The position numbers and the translations under genes are program-made. DNA of 64,000 bases. It comes from an uncultured Duncaniella sp. GTDB taxonomy: Bacteria > Bacteroidota > Bacteroidia > Bacteroidales > Muribaculaceae. The stretch's first letter is position 1. The number at the start of each line of letters is the position of its first letter. Below the pieces are notes generated by a model. The model did not search any database and was not told the DNA's origin. It worked only from the letters and a program-made list of their open reading frames with translations. The DNA is taken from positions 131,770 to 195,769 of the forward strand of contig CAJTJG010000003.1 in assembly GCA_910576785.1 (NCBI GenBank), written 5' to 3'. Of the stretch, positions 49,301 through 57,209 are shown piece by piece.

Positions 49301-49769
49301 CATGCTCCTCCCCGTCGTCGTCTGAGGCCGGGAATATGTCGAGACTCCATACCGATGGTGAGGCCTGGACAAGATTGACCTCAGGGTGGTCGATGTTGAT
49401 GTCGTAGAGATGGATATAGCCGGTGAGGAGCCTGGGTATATTGACGGCGCCGTCGAGATGGCGTATGGATAGAAGCGAGTCGGACCACGCAGGGAGCGAG
49501 CGGCGCAGGCTGTCGGGGGCGGATTCGAATGCGCGAGTCCGCACTTCGAGTGTGTCTATCTCAAGGACAAATTTCGGGAAAGTGCTCCAGAAGCTTATCT
49601 CCATACGCTTTATCGAGACATCGGCCCGCAGATAGTCGTTGGCCACACGCTCCACGAGTGGGGTGAGGCGCGATGGCGTGAGGTAGCTTACAGCCACCGT
49701 CAGTGTGGCTGCGATGAGGAGGATGATGACCAGAAGTGTCCATCCGGCTATTTTGAGCAGTCTCTTCAT
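46335..49769 (-). CDS. AsmA-like outer-envelope protein (large)
   Basis: 1144 aa. One N-terminal membrane anchor (MKRLLKIAGWTLLVIILLIAATLTVAVSYL) is followed by a long beta-rich AsmA/DUF748-type body. The AsmA N-terminal motif appears as TPLVERVANDYLRADVSIKRMEISFWSTFPKFVLEI. The AsmA C-terminal segment near residues 1000-1110 includes NSQLRMFPFMFNLDRYKLGVMGSNDLALNFDYHVAVLKSPIPFKFG. Related proteins (TamB, AsmA, YhdP) are proposed bridges for phospholipid transport between the membranes. The gene ends with a Lys-rich tail (EKKKKKK) coded by a T/C tract on the plus strand. Overlaps the HAD gene by 4 nt. Confidence 0.85.
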   Translation of the reverse strand: MKRLLKIAGWTLLVIILLIAATLTVAVSYLTPSRLTPLVERVANDYLRADVSIKRMEISFWSTFPKFVLEIDTLEVRTRAFESAPDSLRRSLPAWSDSLLSIRHLDGAVNIPRLLTGYIHLYDINIDHPEVNLVQASPSVWSLDIFPASDDDGEEHAPAPIPGISLGTFMIKDGMPVRYLSIPDSIDASVNLSAATLSGTAAPLYKLDIRGLASASIPDLTVDSLSLGLGGDIRWNPSEPLAIALHNLVIAAGSVSLTVNSEMNLADGLRLNTFDATLPSTPLNDILHLIPGELRGDLDNLHPDFSIKADMALTHPFSVGTDSIPSFRFSAHIPQGSAIYDGFSLDKIQLDISGDIDARDLDRSTIELKKLTAMAHGMGFALSCSARDIISDPAVKGRFEGGLNISRLPRRLLSGIPGTIKGILLANCDFDLRRSYLDKENFHRMRIKGEATLKDLDIDVPEMPMQLSSRLMKLNLGTQTSIMAHDVNVDSMLTASLTVDTISFTIPGIELHGGGLKAGIGCRNTSSSSDTTLINPIGGRIIAERLIFRSSEDSMRVRLRKATVGASLTRHKGDAKKPRLHLDISTERAIYGDRLNRAALTNAFTSVTINPSTPRISRRMQARMDSLHVLYPTLPDDSLRMMARQRRRTHVADSSLTAGADSVFDLEVDNSMKKLLHQWNAHGVLRADRMRLFTPLFPLRNRVTGLDVRFNSDSIIITDTRFRVGHSDFLLQGTISNITRALTSASAKRPLLVNLNLRSDTIDINEIAAAVFAGAAFAENDNGLITVAPAASDSDILDNDTEMPAVATDTAMAVLVIPSNVEASVNVSADNIIYSNLVFHDFKGAINSYRGALNLSELSARSDVGSMGLNALYTAPTKHDASFAFGLNVNNFNIGEFLKLVPAIDSLMPLMQDIRGIISADLAATTRVDSAMNIDIPSLKAAMKISGDSLQIVDKETFRKIGKWLLFKHKERNIIDSMTVEMIIDNSQLRMFPFMFNLDRYKLGVMGSNDLALNFDYHVAVLKSPIPFKFGINISGNIDDMKIRLGRARFNEKNMSRTISIADTTRINLVREIRNVFRRGVSNARVRRLDFSNTANAIDNQAAGADTISHSDSLYFIREGLLPAPPDSTAIPSASQKEKKKKKK

Positions 49770-49829
49770 ATGGAGATATATGGTTGGAGGTGGGCGTGAT
49801 GTGGTTATGTCAGGAGGCGCATGGGTGGA

Positions 49830-50666
49830 TCAGTCGCGGCGGCGAGCCGTGATGTGGAAGCAAGGCTGTCCACGCTCGTACTTGACCCAAAGTTTACCCT
49901 CTTCCCTCATGGCTTTCAGTACTTCGGCGAGCACGCCCTTTAGATCGTCGACGCTGCGTGCCGGAGCCGGAGCTCCTGCCACGAATGAGGCGTAGGATAT
50001 GTCGAAGGTCGTACCGTAGCGGTGTACCGAGGAGTCGATGGCATTGCGGTTGCGCCGGCGGAGCCGCTTGATGGTGGCCGGGGTGCGCAGCAGACTCGTC
50101 ACCTTGATGCGGTAGTCGCCTCCGCCGCGGGCAGAGATGGTGTCACGGAACCGACGTCCGATCTCCCGCAGGGTGACGGCCGCCTCAGGAACCAGATATG
50201 GCCGTGAGAATATGAGGGTGTCGAGGAAATAGTCCTCGCATGTGGTGATCCTGACGATGGGGCGCCGCATCTGCCAGTGTGACCGTGTATCCGACAGGGG
50301 GGCTATGCCGATCTTCTCGGCTTCGGCCATGTGGACATGGTTGGAGTCATTGAATATCTGGCGGAGATTGCCGAAGTAATTTACTTTCATTTTTTGCGTG
50401 GGCTCGGGCATCTGCGGCAGGCGGCGCAGATGGCGTGACACGGAGTCGGCATTCTCCAGGTCGGCAATTGAAAGTCCTTTCATGCGTGGAAGGGCTTCGG
50501 CCATCTCCTCGGCCATGTCAGCTTCGGCGGTAGCCATGACAGAACCGTCGCCCTCGCCATGGCGCACCGGGGTGCACATCACCACACATAGGCTCACGAA
50601 CAGCAGCGACGGGAGTGCGAGCTGGAGCATGCGGATGGTCTTGATCTTGCGTCTGCGGCGTGTCAT
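49830..50666 (-). CDS. DUF5715/M15-peptidase-like exported protein
   Basis: 278 aa. A basic N-terminus then a hydrophobic segment (about residues 13-33, LQLALPSLLFVSLCVVMCTP) gives a signal or anchor, with a possible lipobox Cys. The C-terminal domain shows VTSLLRTPATIKRLRRRNRNAIDSSVHRYGTTFDISY and ends CFHITARR, like the zinc-binding S-x-H...D and HIT-type segments of M15 D-Ala-D-Ala peptidases and DUF5715. The His-Asp pair of SSVHRYGTTFDIS and the final His are retained. Peptidoglycan processing or binding is the likely role. It lies 7 nt after queC and 60 nt before the AsmA-like gene. Confidence 0.8.
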   Translation of the reverse strand: MTRRRRKIKTIRMLQLALPSLLFVSLCVVMCTPVRHGEGDGSVMATAEADMAEEMAEALPRMKGLSIADLENADSVSRHLRRLPQMPEPTQKMKVNYFGNLRQIFNDSNHVHMAEAEKIGIAPLSDTRSHWQMRRPIVRITTCEDYFLDTLIFSRPYLVPEAAVTLREIGRRFRDTISARGGGDYRIKVTSLLRTPATIKRLRRRNRNAIDSSVHRYGTTFDISYASFVAGAPAPARSVDDLKGVLAEVLKAMREEGKLWVKYERGQPCFHITARRRD

Positions 50667-50673
50667 GCTGATG

Positions 50674-51327
50674 TCAGTCGTCGGGGAGTGTTATGCCGGC
50701 ATAGGCGAGAGCCTCGCGACGTTCGATACAGGTGGCGCACTTGCCGCAGTGGCGCTCGCCACCTTTGTAGCATGAGTATGTGAGTGAGTAGTCTACGCCT
50801 ATCTCTTTGCCGCGCATGGCTATCTCTCCTTTGGTCATTGACGTATAGGGGGCAAGGAGCGATAGGTGGTCGTATGTGCCCTCGCTGATGGCGGCACCCA
50901 TGGCGGTGATGAATCCTGGACGGCAGTCGGGGTAGATGGCATGGTCGCCGGAATGGTTGGCAATCATCACACCCTTCAGTCCGCGGCTTTCAGCGAGTCC
51001 GGCGGCGACAGAGAGCATTATGCCGTTGCGGAACGGGACGACAGTGGAGTGCATGTTGGAGTCGGCATAGTCACCTTCAGGGATGGCATCGGCCCCTTCG
51101 AGGAGTGAGCTTTTGAAATGATCGGCCATGAATGAGAGGTCGATCTCGATCCATTCCACGCCGAGGCGCTCGCAATTGATGCGTGCGCACCGGGCCTCGC
51201 GCCGGTTGTGGTTGGAACCATACTGGAAGGTCACAGCCAGCGCTATGCGGTCGCGGTAGTCCCACAGCATTGTCACGGAGTCCATTCCTCCCGAGAGGAC
51301 AAGAAGCATGTCTTTTTCCATATCCAT
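50674..51327 (-). CDS. queC: 7-cyano-7-deazaguanine synthase
   Basis: 217 aa. It makes preQ0 from 7-carboxy-7-deazaguanine, ATP and ammonia in queuosine biosynthesis. The PP-loop ATP site is LLVLSGGMDSVTMLWDY. The zinc cysteines are CYKGGERHCGKCATCIERREA, all four present. The substrate-binding VPFRNGIML and IANHSGDHAIYPDCRPGFI are typical. An in-frame ATG two codons in is an alternative start. It follows queF by 25 nt on the same strand, giving consecutive pathway steps; queD and queE are elsewhere. Confidence 0.96.
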   Translation of the reverse strand: MDMEKDMLLVLSGGMDSVTMLWDYRDRIALAVTFQYGSNHNRREARCARINCERLGVEWIEIDLSFMADHFKSSLLEGADAIPEGDYADSNMHSTVVPFRNGIMLSVAAGLAESRGLKGVMIANHSGDHAIYPDCRPGFITAMGAAISEGTYDHLSLLAPYTSMTKGEIAMRGKEIGVDYSLTYSCYKGGERHCGKCATCIERREALAYAGITLPDD

Positions 51328-51352
51328 AGATATAGTGAGTGGCTGATTGTGT

Positions 51353-51823
51353 TCAGAACGAATCGGGAAATGATGCGAGCATTCTCTGGCGGGCCATGTC
51401 GAGATGATCCGTGTCGCCCCAGTTGGCGAACGGGTGTATTGCTATGCCGCCGCGGGGGGTGAAGATGCCCTTTACCTCTATATACTTGGGATCCATGAGT
51501 GCGATGAGGTCCTTCATGATGATGTTGACGCAGTCCTCGTGGAAATCTCCGTGGTTGCGGAAACTGAATAGATAGAGCTTCAGACTCTTGCTCTCGACCA
51601 TTCTCTCTCCGGGTATGTAGGAGATGATGATCCGGGCGAAGTCGGGCTGTCCGGTCTTCGGGCACAGAGACGTGAATTCCGGGCAGAGGAATGTCACGAG
51701 GTATTCATTGTCGGGGTGCTTGTTGACAAACGTCTCGAGCACGGATGGATCATAGTCAGTAGGGTAGTCCACTCGGGTATTGCCAAGGAGTGTCACACCG
51801 TCAAGTTCGCCGGCTGTTCTCAT
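51353..51823 (-). CDS. queF: NADPH-dependent 7-cyano-7-deazaguanine reductase
   Basis: 156 aa, the short (type I) QueF. It reduces preQ0 to preQ1 using NADPH. The catalytic Cys is in FTSLCPKTGQPDFARI (a T-fold enzyme), followed by ESKSLKLYLFSFRNHGDFHEDCVN, the QueF motif with conserved Glu and His. It begins the queF-queC-DUF5715-AsmA-HAD-aroB run. The -7 promoter box is ~28 nt upstream, too close for a preQ1 riboswitch, and none is seen. Confidence 0.95.
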   Translation of the reverse strand: MRTAGELDGVTLLGNTRVDYPTDYDPSVLETFVNKHPDNEYLVTFLCPEFTSLCPKTGQPDFARIIISYIPGERMVESKSLKLYLFSFRNHGDFHEDCVNIIMKDLIALMDPKYIEVKGIFTPRGGIAIHPFANWGDTDHLDMARQRMLASFPDSF

Positions 51824-51851
51824 ATATATAATGTGCGGTCAATAATTTCTA

Positions 51852-51859
51852 CAAAATTA
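51852..51859 (-). promoter_or_regulatory. Probable -7 element of the queF operon promoter
   Basis: TAATTTTG on the minus strand (51859-51852), leader ~23 nt. The -33 element is poor. The gap 51824-52198 also contains the susC promoter and leader ORF; nothing else is recognised. Confidence 0.5.
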
Positions 51860-52048
51860 CTCAAAAATCCGATGATTTCGTCGGAGAAGGCTGAAAAAGT
51901 TGGCATGTTGCCTCTTTTGTCAAGCAACGGGCGCTAAATCTTGCATTTTGTCAACAGAATTTGAAAGTAAAAGAACATTTTGATGTTGAAAATGGATTTA
52001 TTAACATTTTTTTACATAATTCTAATTAAGGTATATCTAAAAAAATGT

Positions 52049-52056
52049 TACTTTTG
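52049..52056 (+). promoter_or_regulatory. Probable -7 element of the susC-susD promoter
   Basis: TACTTTTG at 52049-52056, in an AT-rich region. Transcription from about 52062 gives a ~137-nt leader to susC holding a small ORF and a stem-loop. No TTTG -33 element is seen, as is common for regulated glycan loci. Confidence 0.55.
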
Positions 52057-52076
52057 CATTCGATATGGGGAGTACT

Positions 52077-52190
52077 ATGTCAAAAAATATAGATACAAAC
52101 CTGTTTATCCCCGGTGATTCCACTACCGCCAGGGGGATATACTACAGAAAACATTATTATCACTATACTTTAATTTATCCGAATTTTTAA
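52077..52190 (+). CDS. Candidate 37-codon leader ORF upstream of susC
   Basis: Starts MSKNIDTNLFIPGDSTTARG, then IYYRKHYYHYTLIYPNF and a TAA that ends 8 nt before the susC ATG, in another frame. The Tyr/His-rich stretch YYRKHYYHY is unusual. Its start lies ~15 nt after the predicted transcription start. A stem, TATCCCC at 52106-52112 with GGGGATA at 52133-52139 plus an inner GGT/ACC pairing, falls inside the ORF. It could be a translational-coupling or attenuation leader, or chance. No homologue is known to me. Confidence 0.4.
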   Translation: MSKNIDTNLFIPGDSTTARGIYYRKHYYHYTLIYPNF

Positions 52191-52198
52191 CTATTGGT

Positions 52199-55100
52199 AT
52201 GAAAAAGCTGTTTCTACTTCTTGCAGCCGTCATCACCTTCACATTGAGCGCAATGGCCCAGAACCAGAGCATCTCCGGTGAAGTTGTCGACGCGGACAGC
52301 GGCGAGCCTATCACAGGCGCGACCGTCATGGGAGTGGGCACCTCGGTAGGTACCGTCACAGACATCGACGGTAACTTCTCGCTCAGCCTCCCCGCAACAG
52401 TAAAGAAATTATCCGTATCCTATGTGGGCATGGAGACCAAGGAAGTTGCGATAACTCCCGGCACCCCCATGACCATCGCTCTCCAGAACACAAATACACT
52501 CGACGAGGTCATCACGGTGGCCTACGGAACGGCCAAGCGATCGGCCTTCACGGGTTCGGCTTCTGTGCTTGACGCCTCTGAGATAGAGTCCGTCCAGGTG
52601 TCCAACCCTGTCGAGGCCCTCAAGGGTAAGGTTTCCGGTGTGCAGATCAACTCCACATCAGGAGCTCCCGGCTCGAGCACGACAATCCGTATCCGCGGTA
52701 TCTCCTCGATCAATGCCGGCAACTCGCCTCTGATTGTAGTGGACGGTACTCCTTATTCCGGTGACCTCAACAATATATCCTCGCAGGACATCGCCAGCAT
52801 GACTGTGCTCAAGGACGCGGCCTCCAATGCCCTTTATGGTGCCCGTGGTGCCAATGGTGTGATCCTCATCACCACCAAGAAAGGCCAGAGCCAGAGCGGC
52901 GCCAAGGTGACTTTTGATGCCAAGTGGGGTCAGAACTCACGTGCCACAAAGGATTATGACGTGATCACCGATCCCCGTCAGTACTACAATGTATATGCAC
53001 GTGCTCTTGCCAACAACCGCATATATGCAGGTATCACCGATGAGATGAAGATATATGACTATGTCAACAACAACCTCATCGGTACAAGCAAGGATACTTC
53101 CGTTGGTCTTCAGTATAATATATGGAGCTTGCCCGAGGGCGAGACTGATCTCCTGATGTCCGACTACACTATCAATCCCAAGGCAACTATCGGACGTACG
53201 GTAGTTGGAGCAGATGGACAGTCATATTATATCTCCCCCGATAACTGGCGTGATGCTGCATATGGCACATCCCTCCGTCAGGAGTACAATCTGAGCGTAT
53301 CGCAGGCCACAGATAAGGGTCAGTTCTACCTGTCGGCAAGTTATCTTAACAACGACGGTATCGTGGATGCCTCGAATTTCGAGCGTTTCACCGGTCGTCT
53401 TTCCGCTGATATCCAGGCTAAGCCCTGGCTTAAGGTCGGCGCGAACATGAGCTATACTCACTTCTCGCGCGAGGAGCTTGGTGAAGATGGACAGAGCGCC
53501 TCTTCCGGTAATATTTTTGCCGTAGCAAACCAGGTTGCCCCGATCTATCCGCTTTGGGTACGTGACGGAGAGGGCAACGTGATGACCGATGAATATGGCT
53601 TCAAGATGATGGACTATGGTAACGGTATGAACGCCGGCCTCCAGCGCCCGATCTTCTCCAATGCCAATCCTATCATGGATAATCTTCTGAACAAGGATGG
53701 CAGTGAGGACAATGCGTTCAATGCTATGGGCTTTGCCGAGATCCGTTTCCTCAGGGATTTCAAGTTTACCACCAACAATACTGTTAACATTGACGAGACC
53801 CGTGGCAATAATGTCACCAATCCGTTCTATGGACAGTATAAGGAAACAAATGGTACTGTGGTTGTGTCGCATCAGCGTATCATCGACTATACATACCAGC
53901 AGCTGTTGAACTGGACACGCCAGTTCGGAAACCACAATGTAAGTGCCCTTATCGGTCACGAGAATTACTGGAACAAATCGTATGCTCTCGTTGCCAGCGC
54001 ATCCAATATGCTCCTCCCCGAGAATGATGAGCTTGCAGGCGCGATAACCCAGAATGGTTATGACTCATACCGTACGGACTACAACAATGAAGGTTGGCTC
54101 GCACGTGTGAATTATGATTTCGACAACCGCTACTTTGTCAGCGCTTCTGTTCGCCGCGACGGTTCGTCACGCTTCCATCCCAAGCATCGTTGGGGTACTT
54201 TCTGGTCGGCCGGTGGTGCATGGCTCCTCAGCAGCGAGAAATTCTTCAATGTACCCTGGGTAGATATGCTCAAGATCAAACTCTCCTATGGTGAGCAGGG
54301 TAATGACAATATCGGAAACTTCCGTTATGTCAATACATACACTATTGTGAACTCCAATGGTGTACCCGCAGCCCAGCCCTCAACCATGGGTAATGAGAAT
54401 ATCACTTGGGAGAAGGGTGGCAACCTGAATGCAGGTGTGGATTTCAGCTTCTGGAATGAGCGTCTCGGCGGTACGATCGAAGGATTTTACCGCAAGACAT
54501 CCGACATGCTCTCATTCTTCCCCCTCCCCCCGAGCTTCGGTTATGGCGGTTATTACCGAAATGTCGGTGATATGGTGAACAAGGGTATTGAAATTGATAT
54601 CCACGGTGATATCATCCGCACCAAGAATGTGACTTGGAGCGCCAATGCCAACATCACATGGTATAAGAACAAGATCACTGACCTTCCTTACTGGAGCAGA
54701 ACTTCTGTATGTGACGGCGTGGAAGGCTACAGCGGCAGCGAGTACTTCTATGGTGTAGGTGAGCCTATCTATACCTATCGTATGCACAAATGGGCCGGTG
54801 TCTGCAATGAAGAAGGTGACGATTATGGTAAAGCCATGTGGTGGAAGAATATCACGGACAATAAAGGAAATATCATTGGACGCGAACCAACAACTGACCA
54901 GAACGATGCCGATTACTATCTTTGTGGTACAGCTCTTCCTGACGCCTATGGTGGTTTCGGTACATCGGTTGAGGCATTCGGCTTTGACTTTGCCATCGAC
55001 TTCACATATCAGCTCGGTGGTCAGGTGTATGACGGCACCTATGCATCGCTCATGGCATCGCCCGATCAGACCGGTCGTGGTTCGGCTATCCACAAGGATG

Positions 55101-55429
55101 TGCTCAATGCATGGACTCCTGAGAACACCTCAAGCGGTATACCCCGTTGGGCATATGGCGACCTCTATTTCTCGAGCACATCGGACCGCTTCCTCACAAG
55201 CGCAAGCTATCTTGCCCTTCAGAGCATAAACTTCGGCTATACCATCCCGACCAAACTCACCAAGAAGATGCAGGTTGATCGTATCCGCGTTTATTTCTCG
55301 GCTGACAATGTCGCACTTTGGTCGAAGCGTCGCGGTCTCGATCCTCGCCAGTCCATCACCGGTGCAACCTCCAATGCATATTATGCTCCCATCCGCACTA
55401 TTTCAGGTGGTATCAATATCTCCTTCTAA
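52199..55429 (+). CDS. SusC-like TonB-dependent outer membrane transporter
   Basis: 1076 aa. A signal peptide ends near LSAMAQ. A carboxypeptidase-regulatory-like domain follows (SISGEVVDADSGEPITGATV, GTVTDIDGNFSL). Next come the TonB-box-like VITVAYGT, the plug domain (NPVEALKGKVSGVQINSTSGAPG, IRIRGISSI, PLIVVDGTPY) and a C-terminal beta barrel ending in GGINISF with terminal Phe. It imports oligosaccharides or peptides with the SusD partner encoded 21 nt downstream. No glycanase, sensor or surface glycan-binding protein is linked, so the substrate cannot be inferred. Confidence 0.93.
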   Translation: MKKLFLLLAAVITFTLSAMAQNQSISGEVVDADSGEPITGATVMGVGTSVGTVTDIDGNFSLSLPATVKKLSVSYVGMETKEVAITPGTPMTIALQNTNTLDEVITVAYGTAKRSAFTGSASVLDASEIESVQVSNPVEALKGKVSGVQINSTSGAPGSSTTIRIRGISSINAGNSPLIVVDGTPYSGDLNNISSQDIASMTVLKDAASNALYGARGANGVILITTKKGQSQSGAKVTFDAKWGQNSRATKDYDVITDPRQYYNVYARALANNRIYAGITDEMKIYDYVNNNLIGTSKDTSVGLQYNIWSLPEGETDLLMSDYTINPKATIGRTVVGADGQSYYISPDNWRDAAYGTSLRQEYNLSVSQATDKGQFYLSASYLNNDGIVDASNFERFTGRLSADIQAKPWLKVGANMSYTHFSREELGEDGQSASSGNIFAVANQVAPIYPLWVRDGEGNVMTDEYGFKMMDYGNGMNAGLQRPIFSNANPIMDNLLNKDGSEDNAFNAMGFAEIRFLRDFKFTTNNTVNIDETRGNNVTNPFYGQYKETNGTVVVSHQRIIDYTYQQLLNWTRQFGNHNVSALIGHENYWNKSYALVASASNMLLPENDELAGAITQNGYDSYRTDYNNEGWLARVNYDFDNRYFVSASVRRDGSSRFHPKHRWGTFWSAGGAWLLSSEKFFNVPWVDMLKIKLSYGEQGNDNIGNFRYVNTYTIVNSNGVPAAQPSTMGNENITWEKGGNLNAGVDFSFWNERLGGTIEGFYRKTSDMLSFFPLPPSFGYGGYYRNVGDMVNKGIEIDIHGDIIRTKNVTWSANANITWYKNKITDLPYWSRTSVCDGVEGYSGSEYFYGVGEPIYTYRMHKWAGVCNEEGDDYGKAMWWKNITDNKGNIIGREPTTDQNDADYYLCGTALPDAYGGFGTSVEAFGFDFAIDFTYQLGGQVYDGTYASLMASPDQTGRGSAIHKDVLNAWTPENTSSGIPRWAYGDLYFSSTSDRFLTSASYLALQSINFGYTIPTKLTKKMQVDRIRVYFSADNVALWSKRRGLDPRQSITGATSNAYYAPIRTISGGINISF

Positions 55430-55450
55430 TCTATTTCAGACTTTTAAGTA

Positions 55451-57097
55451 ATGAAGAATATATTTAAAATAGCGCTCCTCGGCGGAGTGGCATTCTCGAT
55501 GGCCCTCACAGGGTGTATCGAAGAGGTCGAGCCTACAAATGGAGTGACCCAGGATCAGCTTGATGATTTGACCAAGGCCGGATCAGCAACCCTGTATGCT
55601 ATTCCTGCCAAGATGGTGGCTTACAGTGACGCGTTTGACTGGCATGGCTATATCGGCTATCCCGGCATGATGCAGATCCGTGACCGTTCGCTGGACGAGA
55701 TGATCTGCGCTTCAACAGGTACCAACTACAACCAGTGGAGCTACTATGAGCGTAACCGCTTGAGCCAGAATTACTGGTTCCCGCAGGTGATATGGAACTA
55801 TTATAACCAGCTTGTGCTCGCGACCAATAAGGCTACACAGCGTTTCCCCAAGGGTATAGAGACAGAGGATGGTAAGGGTGCACGTGCAAAGGCTCTCGCC
55901 TATCGTGCGATGTTATACCTCGACATGGCCCGTTGGTTTGAGTTCCTGCCCAACGACAAGACTTCAAATATCACTACTGCAGGTAATGATATCCTCCATC
56001 TCACTGTGCCTATCGTAACGGAGGAGACCACAGAGGATGAGGCGCGTAACAATCCCCGCGCCACACGAGAGAAGATGTTCGAGTTCCTGCGCGATGATCT
56101 CCAGTATGCAGAGGAGAATATTGAATTTGCCGATGCAGAGCTCAATGCGCAGAGTCTTCCTGACAAGGCATGTGTATATGGTCTTTTCGCCCGTCTCTAT
56201 CTCTGGATTGAGGATTATGCGAAGGCTGCCGAGTATGCTGACAAGGCTATCGCAGCAAAAGCAAGTGCAAAACCTCTCACTGAAGCAGAATGGGTAGATC
56301 CCAAGACTGGATTCAACCGCATGGACACTTACAGCTCGTGGATGTGGGGTATCGGTCTTACCTCTGAGAATGACGCTGTGCGTACAGGTATCTGTAACTT
56401 CACATCGTTTGTGTCGGTGGAGACAACTTACGGTTATGCCGGACCTTCTGCAGGCGCATATCCCGCCGTTGGACGTTCGTTCTATGACCGTATCAGCAAC
56501 ACTGACTTCCGTAAGCTTTCATGGATCCCTGCCACACGTAGCACCTTAGTGCTGAAGATCACACTCAACGGTGACAATTCAGATACGAGAAAGAGATCTA
56601 TCTACACGAAGTTCCCGCTCGCTCCGCTTAAGTTCCGTCCCGGAAACGGTAACTGCACCGATCCTACTGAGGGTTCTGCGACCGATCTGCCGCTCATGCG
56701 TATCGAGGAGATGTACTTCATCAAGTATGAGGCTATGGCACACACCAATCCCACTGGAGCACTTGCAGAGTTCACCAAATGGATGAAGGAGTATCGTGAT
56801 CCTAAGTATTCTTGTGACAAGACCTCTGTAGATGATGTTGTCGAGGAGATCGTGTTCCAGAAGCGTGTTGAGTTCTGGGGTGAGGGTCTGAACTTCTTTG
56901 ACGTGAAGCGTCTTGGATACAAGGTGACAAGAGCATATGACAAGACCAACTTCTATCCTGACTCGCGTTTCAATACCGAGGGCCGTCCCGCATGGTTCAA
57001 TATGCCTATTGTGAAGACTGAGGCTGATAACAATCATGCTGTTGACGGATGGAACAATCCTGATGTTGATGGTCTTTATATAGCTATCACAGAGTAA
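55451..57097 (+). CDS. SusD/RagB-like surface lipoprotein
   Basis: 548 aa. The lipobox is ALTGC followed by IEEVEPT, an acidic surface-export signal. It has the SusD helical/TPR body, and the conserved C-terminal pattern VFQKRVEFWGEGLNFFDVKRLG that marks the family. It forms the lid of the SusC channel and captures the substrate. It follows susC by 21 nt, so the two form the pair of a minimal uptake locus. The locus ends at a strong palindromic terminator (57132-57166). Confidence 0.93.
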   Translation: MKNIFKIALLGGVAFSMALTGCIEEVEPTNGVTQDQLDDLTKAGSATLYAIPAKMVAYSDAFDWHGYIGYPGMMQIRDRSLDEMICASTGTNYNQWSYYERNRLSQNYWFPQVIWNYYNQLVLATNKATQRFPKGIETEDGKGARAKALAYRAMLYLDMARWFEFLPNDKTSNITTAGNDILHLTVPIVTEETTEDEARNNPRATREKMFEFLRDDLQYAEENIEFADAELNAQSLPDKACVYGLFARLYLWIEDYAKAAEYADKAIAAKASAKPLTEAEWVDPKTGFNRMDTYSSWMWGIGLTSENDAVRTGICNFTSFVSVETTYGYAGPSAGAYPAVGRSFYDRISNTDFRKLSWIPATRSTLVLKITLNGDNSDTRKRSIYTKFPLAPLKFRPGNGNCTDPTEGSATDLPLMRIEEMYFIKYEAMAHTNPTGALAEFTKWMKEYRDPKYSCDKTSVDDVVEEIVFQKRVEFWGEGLNFFDVKRLGYKVTRAYDKTNFYPDSRFNTEGRPAWFNMPIVKTEADNNHAVDGWNNPDVDGLYIAITE

Positions 57098-57131
57098 TCC
57101 CATCAAGGGTTTACATATCCCCTGAATAATC

Positions 57132-57166
57132 AGCCGGGCGGTGAGATCTGATCTCACCGCCCGGCT
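57132..57166. terminator. 35-bp palindromic terminator between susD and the adenylation-domain gene
   Basis: A perfect 17-bp inverted repeat (AGCCGGGCGGTGAGATC at 57132-57148 with 57150-57166, 1-nt centre). It lies between convergent genes, so it probably ends transcription from both sides. The plus-strand tail TGCTTTC is only weakly T-rich. Confidence 0.7.
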
Positions 57167-57209
57167 TGCTTTCGGATTGTTCCATATATGTCGGTCTTGA
57201 TGTCTGTTG

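Noticed and set aside
51824..51860. preQ1 riboswitch in front of queF
   Set aside because: Predicted leader is only ~23 nt and no preQ1 aptamer pattern is seen.
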